In this document: positions 58,159 to 64,000 of the stretch, piece after piece
Layout: the number at the start of each line of letters is the position of its first letter
How positions within the stretch are numbered: position 1 is the first letter of the stretch
Assembly: GCA_963693085.1 (NCBI GenBank)
Contig: OY856409.1
Location: 660,282,591 to 660,346,590, forward strand
Origin: Alisma plantago-aquatica
Lineage: Eukaryota; Streptophyta; Magnoliopsida; Alismatales; Alismataceae
DNA: 64,000 nucleotides
Direction of reading: 5' to 3'
The notes under the pieces: generated by a model
Told to the model about the DNA's origin: nothing
The model's database searches: none
The model's input: only the letters and a program-made list of their open reading frames with translations
Made by a program: the position numbers and the translations under genes

Positions 58159-61100
58159 TTAAGAGAAAAGGGCAGGGTATTTCCTTCTCATCTCATCCTC
58201 TAGTTCCCAAGTGGCTTCTTCAACACCAAGGTGGTTCCAGAGGACTTTCACAAGGCTTAAATCTTTCTTCTTTAACTTTTTAATTCTGTTATCAAGGATT
58301 GACACTGGTCCTTCCTCATAAGATATATCATCATTCAATTCTACCTCCATAGGTTGTAGAATTGACTCAGTGTCTGGGTGACATTTCTTTAGCATAGAAA
58401 TGTGAAACACGGGATGTAACCTCTGTAACTCTGGTGGCAGCTCTAGTTTATAGGCTACTTTTCCAATCCGTTCAATGATTGGATAAGGCCCCATAAATCT
58501 AGGAGCTAACTTCCCTTTCTTTCCAAAACGAAGGACTCCTTTCCAAGGCGAGACCTTGAGATACACTTTGTCTCCGACCTGGAACTCTAAGGGTCTACGA
58601 AGCTTGTCAACATAAGATTTCTGCCTATCCTGTGCAGTCTTGATCTGTTGTTGTATTACCTTAATCTTTTCTGTAGTTTGCTGCACAAGATCAGGTCCTA
58701 ACAACTGATGCTCACCAGTCTCATACCAACACAAGGGTGATCTACAACGTCTACCATACAAGGCTTCATAAGGTGCCATATCAATACTATGTTGATAGCT
58801 ATTGTTATAGGCAAACTCTATCAAGCTTAGGTGTAGATCCCAACTTCCGGTAAACTGGATAACACATGTTCTCAACAGGTCTTCCAAGGTCTGTATGGTC
58901 CTTTCCAACTGTCCATCAGTCTGTGGATGAAAGGCCGTACTAAACCTTAATTGGGTGCCTAAAGAATTATGAAGTCATTCCCAAAAACGACTTGTAAACT
59001 GGGGACCTCTGTCAGAAACTATAGTGATAGGAACTCCGTGCAAACACACTATCTCTTGAACATACAACTGTGATAACCTTTCAGCAGAATAGGTTGTTTT
59101 GACAGGTAAGAAATGTGTTGTCTTAGTCAACCTATCTACAACTACCCAAATGGAATCATGTCCTTTGCTTGTCCTGGGTAGGCCAACAACAAAGTCCATG
59201 GTAACATGGTCCCACTTCCACTGTGGTATGGGTAAAGGTTGCATTGTTCCTGCAGGCTTCTGGTGTTCAACTTTAACTTCCTGACACACAGGACACCTCA
59301 GAACAAACTCTGCAATATCCTTCTTCATTCCAGGCCACCAATACATATCTTTCAAGTTTCGATACATCTTGGTGCTCCCTGGATGCATGGCATACATCAA
59401 AGAATGAGCTTCTTCCAGGACTAACTTCCTCAAGTTGTCCACATCCGACACTATCATCCTCCCATGGTAATAGGCTATTTGATCATCTGAGTCATGGAAA
59501 CCATCTCGTTTCTCACTACCATACTCCGATCTAATCTGCTGAACTACAGTATCACCTTGTTGTGCTTCCTTAATCTACTCTCTAAGGGTAGGTTTAATGT
59601 GCATCTCAGCTAACAACTCGGCTAATAATGACACCTTCAACTGCACATTGTCTTGTCTCAAAGAGATAAGCATATCCCTTCTAGAGCATACTAAAGAGTT
59701 TAGTTGTGCCCTTTCCATGGTTGATGTTGCTGATTTCCTACTCAAGGCATCAACAACCACATTAGCCTTCCCCGGATGGTAATCAATCGTACAATCATAG
59801 TCCTTGATTAATTCCATCCAGCGGCGTTGTCTCATATTGAGCTCATGCTGAGAGAAGATGTACTTAAGGTTCTTATGGTCAGTGAAAATCTGAAACGTCT
59901 CTCCATAAAGATAATGTCTCCAGATTTTCAAGGTATGAACTACAGTAGCTAACTCCAGATCGTGTGTCGGATAATTCTCTTCGTGTTTCTTAAGCTGTCG
60001 AGAAGCAAAAGAAATTACTTGTTTATCCTGCATCAACACACACCCTAGTCCATTCTTAGAAGCATCACAGAAAACTATATATCCTTTGCCTTGCTCAGGT
60101 AGCACAAGTATGGGTGCACTTGTCAACTTTTCCTTCAACAGTTGGAAAGATTTCTGACACTTCTCACTCCAAACAAAAGGAACATCTTTTCGGGTCAACT
60201 TAGTCAAGGGTAAGGCTATGTAACTGAAATTCTTAATGAACCTTCGATAATAGCCTGCTAACCCCAAGAAACTTCGAATCTCCGTCGACGTCTTCGGTTG
60301 TTCCCACTGTAGAACAGATTCTACCTTTGTAGGGTCAACACAAATTCCTGAGGCAGATATCACATGTCCAAGAAAAGATACCTCCGGTAGCCAGAACTCA
60401 CACTTGCTAAACTTAGCATACAGCTTATATTCTCTTAGCAAGGTCAAAGCTTGGCGAAGATGCTGCTCATGCTGCTGAGCATCCTTACTATAGATCAGAA
60501 TGTCATCTATGAAGACGACAACACACTGATCAAGAAAGGGTCGAAAAACTCTATTCATGAGTTCCATGAATGCAGCCGGTGCATTGGTTAGTCCAAACGA
60601 CATAACCGTGAACTCATCGTGACCATATATTGTCCTAAAGGCAGACTTGGATATGTCACTATCCTTAATACGGAGTTGATGATATCCAAACCTCAGGTCT
60701 ATCTTTGAGAATACAGTTGCACCGCGCAACTGGTCAAAGAGATCATCAATCCTCGGCAGAGGGTACTTATTCTTTATTGTTACTTTATTGAATTGTCTAT
60801 AATCAATGCACAACCGCATTGACCCATCTTTCTTTCTAACAAACAAAACCGGAGCACCCCATGGTGAAGTGCTTGGTCGGATAAAACCCTTCTCAAGTAA
60901 CTCTTGAAGCTGTTTCTTGAGTTCTGCCATCCCAGCAGGCGCCATCCTATACGGTGTATGGGCTATAGGTTTCGTGTCTGGCATCAAATTGATTTCAAAA
61001 TCAATTTCCTGAGGTGGTGGTATACCTGGAAGTTCTTCAGGAAACACATCCTCGAATTCCCTGACTATGGGAACTTCAGCAGGATTGGAACTTTCCTTGG

Positions 61101-62046
61101 TAACATCTACCACATGGGCCAAGAATGCATAACATCCTTGCCTCAATAGCTTATCAGCAACCATAGCTGATACAAGACAGGTGGGAAACATCTTTCTTTC
61201 ACCTTGAAAGATCCATGTGTTGCCTTCATCAGCAAACACAGCCAACTTGGATTCACAATCCAAGACAACTCTATACCTTTCTAAGGTATCCATCCCGAGG
61301 ATTATATCAAATCCTTGCATATCAAGTGGTATAAGGTCCACTTGAATGCGATGATCAGAAAAGAAGAGGATGCAGGGAGAACATACCTCCTTCAAAACGG
61401 CAGACCCACTCAACAGAGTCTCCAACAACAAACTATCTGCCCTATGACTAACCGTCATATTGCAGTTATGAATCACTCTCCGAGTGATAAAAGAGTGCGT
61501 AGCACCTGGGTCAATCAGAACACATACAACACAGGATGTAGACATATCAGAATATAAAAGTTCCATCTGACCTGCCACTACCCGTGAATTGACCACTGCA
61601 TCAGGTGGGTTCATAGCATAGAACCTTGTTGTCGCCTGGTGTTGAGGTGGTGCTGATGATCCAGCTTGAGACGCTTGTCCACGTCCTCGAGCTGCTCCTT
61701 GAGATTACCTTCTCTGAGATCCCTGTAGACTCTGCCTCTGAGGTTGTGTCACACTGACAGGCCTAGATCGGCAGTCCTTCATCAAGTGTCCCACCTTCCC
61801 ACAGTTGTAGCAACTTCTTTCCAGTTGTTGTGGTCTTGGTGGTCCAGTAACTGACATTGATACAGAACTGTGAGTCTCTTGTTGAGGTAGGCTTCGTCCC
61901 CTGCCTCTACTTGGTGACCACTGAGTTTGGGAGCTTGATCTGGGTGGTGGAGGGTTAGGTACAGAGAATCTCAGTTTCTTGAAATCCCTAGATGAAGAAC
62001 CCTGGAACTGTGGATATCTTTTCTGGGTTTTCCTCTTCTCAACCAC
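58159..62046 (-). pseudogene. pol: E5 copy 2 pol, three in-frame stops
   Basis: Same length and frame as copy 1 pol, so decay is by point mutation only. Stops: 61705-61707 (TAA, Gln in copy 1) after the zinc knuckle region, 59575-59577 (TAG, Gln in copy 1) between RNase H and integrase, and 58975-58977 (TGA, Gln in copy 1) in the integrase core. The open stretch 59575-61614 encodes protease (D-P-G-A-T-H), RT (FIDD) and RNase H. Integrase keeps T-M-D-F and V-S-D-R-G, and has the usual His in T-A-F-H-P-Q, but Ser before the catalytic Glu is Leu (GQLERT). The chromodomain at the C-terminus (58159-58300) is intact. Confidence 0.93.
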
Positions 62047-62799
62047 AGATCTCTCTATCCTTCAGACTGACTCAACGAAGGTAGAGAATCTCTCTCGGTT
62101 TTCTAAGGCAGACACAGGGGTTGATATATCAGCATTCAAACCCTTCTCGAATCTCCTGATTCTTTCCTCTTCTGTGGCAGCCATGTGCGGACAGAACCGC
62201 AGCAACTCCATGAACTTAGCTTCATACTCGCTAATGTTCATCATGCCCTGCCTCAATCTCTCAAACTGAGAGATCTTCTCGTCTAGGAAGGTCTTTGGAA
62301 AATATCTATTGATAAATTCCCGACGAAACTCTTCCCACGAGGACTCTATCCCTGGTCTCTTCTGCTCTTCCATGTTCCACCAGTGACCAGCACTGCCTTT
62401 GAGAAGATAGACAGCATGTCTAACCTTCTCAGCCTCCGGGATATTAAGAATCCTGAAAGCCTTCTCCAACTCTGTTAACCACAGATCAGCATCTGCGGGG
62501 TCGGCAGTCCCAAAGTACTCGGTAGCTCCGACACAACGAAGTCGCTCGAACGTCTTACCAATAGCTTGTCCTTCAGGCTGGGCAGGTGTCCTAGGTGCAG
62601 GCATGGGCATCCTGTCGGTGATGTGTGTCATGGCAATCATAAACTGTCCGAACATAATTTGAACAGCTGGGTTACCCATATCAGCTGGGTCAAACTGGGG
62701 TGGTTCAGGTGCAGGCTGTTCTATTTCTAGAACCCTTGCACCGCCTCGAGGTGCACTAGCACTACTCTCTGCCACGTACTCATCATGTGGCTCTGCCAT
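62047..62799 (-). pseudogene. gag: E5 copy 2 gag, one in-frame stop
   Basis: Start at 62799, same as copy 1. The frame is open for 245 codons, through KVRHAVYLLKGSAGHWW, FLDEKISQFERLRQGMMNIS and NADISTPVSALENR, to the TGA at 62062-62064. This is the same nonsense change as in copy 1. Apart from that codon the gag core looks intact. Confidence 0.92.
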
Positions 62800-62913
62800 C
62801 CTTATGTATCTTCTTCTCCTGAGGAGCAGAAGATTCTATTAGATAAGGAAGAGATACTAAGGATAGACTCGACATCCTAAGTCCTATGCCTCTGTAGACT
62901 CAGCGAACCTAGG

Positions 62914-62925
62914 GCTCTGATACCA
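62914..62925 (-). other. E5 primer binding site, copy 2 (initiator tRNA-Met)
   Basis: TGGTATCAGAGC on the minus strand, six bases from the LTR end at 62932. Confidence 0.92.
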
Positions 62926-62931
62926 CTTAAT

Positions 62932-64000
62932 TGTGGGCTCTGATCTCCAAAACACGATATAAACACGATTTAAACGTAGCGGAAGCGATTCGATTAGCAG
63001 CGGAATACCAAAAATCCGCGGAAATTAAAACTTTTTTAGATAAAGCATTGAAACCATAAAACTTCCTTCATAAAAGGAGATAAACTGTTTACATCTCAGA
63101 TAATTACTTCTTGAGTAATTATATACAACATGATACAAAATCTCAAGAACTCATAACCAAAATCTCAGACTACAAGACTCCAAGACCTGAGAGTACAGAG
63201 GACACATAGGACTGACTCTAACTACACCACATGGCAGGCTAAATCTCCACCTGAGATTTTACTGCTGCCCCTGGTGCTGCTGCTGCTGAGACTGGTCACC
63301 TGTAGACCTGTTCCTCCGTCCTCGACGTCCACCTAAAAATTTGAATTCTACGGGGTGAGACAATTTTACATAATTTTCCCAGCGAGAGTTATAACTCTCC
63401 GCCAGAAGCTTTATTATAGCACCTCAAAGAATAACTTAAACAGTAAAAGCTTCATAGTATTCAACATCAGATATAATAGTAAGCATGAGTTCAACAGTTA
63501 TGAAATATGAAGACATTTGCACTATATAGTGTAACATCAATCAATCAACTCGTAGTTATCTCTAACAGGTGTGCTACGCTATGGATTAGGTTTTTCAAAC
63601 ATTACTTTTATGCCCTGTGGAGATGAGGTTTACCACACATACTCCAACCAATCACTGCTAAGTGCCTCGGTATCATACTAGGTCATCGAAAGAGCTGGAT
63701 TCTCATGACCTTCACCTTCCTCAGTCAGTAAGAGGATTACTTGTAGGACATCTTGTGCCTCTACTATAATAGCTTACCAGGGTAATCTGGTCCTTCTCTA
63801 CTTTAGAGTTACAGTGGCGTTCTGTACTCTCTTCGTCATCAGGAGATTTCATGTTTATCTTCCACTGATACGGATATATGTGCTTTCTTTGTCATCAGGA
63901 GGTTTCATGTTTACCATCCACTGATACGGTATGTAATTGTAGTGAAGGATTGACGGATTGCACATCTACATCAAACACCTACACTAGGATGTAAGGTTCT
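62932..64000 (-). repeat. E5 right LTR, only its 3' end in the window
   Basis: Matches the first 1069 bases of the left and middle LTRs as read on the + strand, including the conserved block at 63183-63198. It continues past the window edge, so whether it is complete and flanked by ATCTT cannot be seen. Confidence 0.9.

Larger units (their letters stand above)
43470..64000 (-). mobile_element. E5: triple-LTR tandem array of a Tekay-type chromovirus, minus strand
   Basis: Read on + coordinates: LTR (43470-48368), internal copy 1 (48369-53190), LTR (53191-58109), internal copy 2 (58110-62931), LTR (62932 to the window end, incomplete). LTR ends on the coding strand are TGTAACATCC and GAGCCCACA. 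Both internal regions are exactly 4822 bases and carry gag-pol on the minus strand. The middle LTR is shared and has no target duplication at either junction. The bases before the left LTR are ATCTT (43465-43469); the partner is outside the window. The array sits in the integrase gene of E3 in opposite orientation. Confidence 0.93.

Noticed and set aside
1..64000. A host-encoded novel system hidden among the elements
   Set aside because: Every stretch over about 300 bases can be assigned to an LTR, an internal region or a decayed gag-pol. No unassigned long frame or operon-like group remains.

Overview
The window looks like plant nuclear heterochromatin and appears to consist entirely of LTR retrotransposons. 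The evidence is Tekay/Del-type chromoviruses (Ty3/gypsy pol with a C-terminal chromodomain), an Athila-type Ty3/gypsy element with a tRNA-Asp primer site, very long LTRs (3.0-4.9 kb), initiator-tRNA-Met primer sites, and TTTAGGG/CCCTAAA-type motifs. I found no host gene, tRNA, rRNA or CRISPR array. The species cannot be told from this sequence.

Layout (E names are mine). E1 is an old, decayed Tekay chromovirus on the + strand: the end of its 5' LTR at 1-1197, gag-pol remnants at 1315-3707 and 31631-33955, and the start of its 3' LTR at 33985-35239. Its reverse transcriptase (RT) region is split by E2, an Athila element (3708-31625, target site duplication ATGAG). The 5' LTR of E2 is in turn split at 4068-20294 by E4, a non-coding Tekay-like (LARD-type) element arranged LTR-internal-LTR-internal-LTR and flanked by GTTTT. 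The 3' LTR of E1 is interrupted at 35240 by E3, a second + strand Tekay element. The integrase region of E3 is interrupted at 43470 by E5, a minus-strand Tekay element that is again arranged LTR-internal-LTR-internal-LTR and runs off the right edge of the window.

Coding capacity. The best-preserved gene is the minus-strand pol of E5 copy 1 (48418-52305, 1295 aa). It keeps the catalytic residues of protease, RT, RNase H and integrase and a chromodomain, but the gag upstream in the same frame has two stops. E5 copy 2 has four in-frame stops, one shared with copy 1. E1, E2 and E3 are pseudogenised. E4 has no recognisable coding sequence and would need proteins supplied in trans.

Most notable are two independent triple-LTR tandem arrays in one locus; a hairpin with a self-complementary loop just after the E4 primer site, resembling a retroviral dimerisation signal; family-specific short palindromic or inverted motifs amplified inside LTRs and leaders; and a 1.6-kb deletion that removed the TATA box from the 5' LTR of E2. 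I see no evidence of a new host-encoded system. Positions were read by eye and may be off by a base or two, and no alignments were computed.
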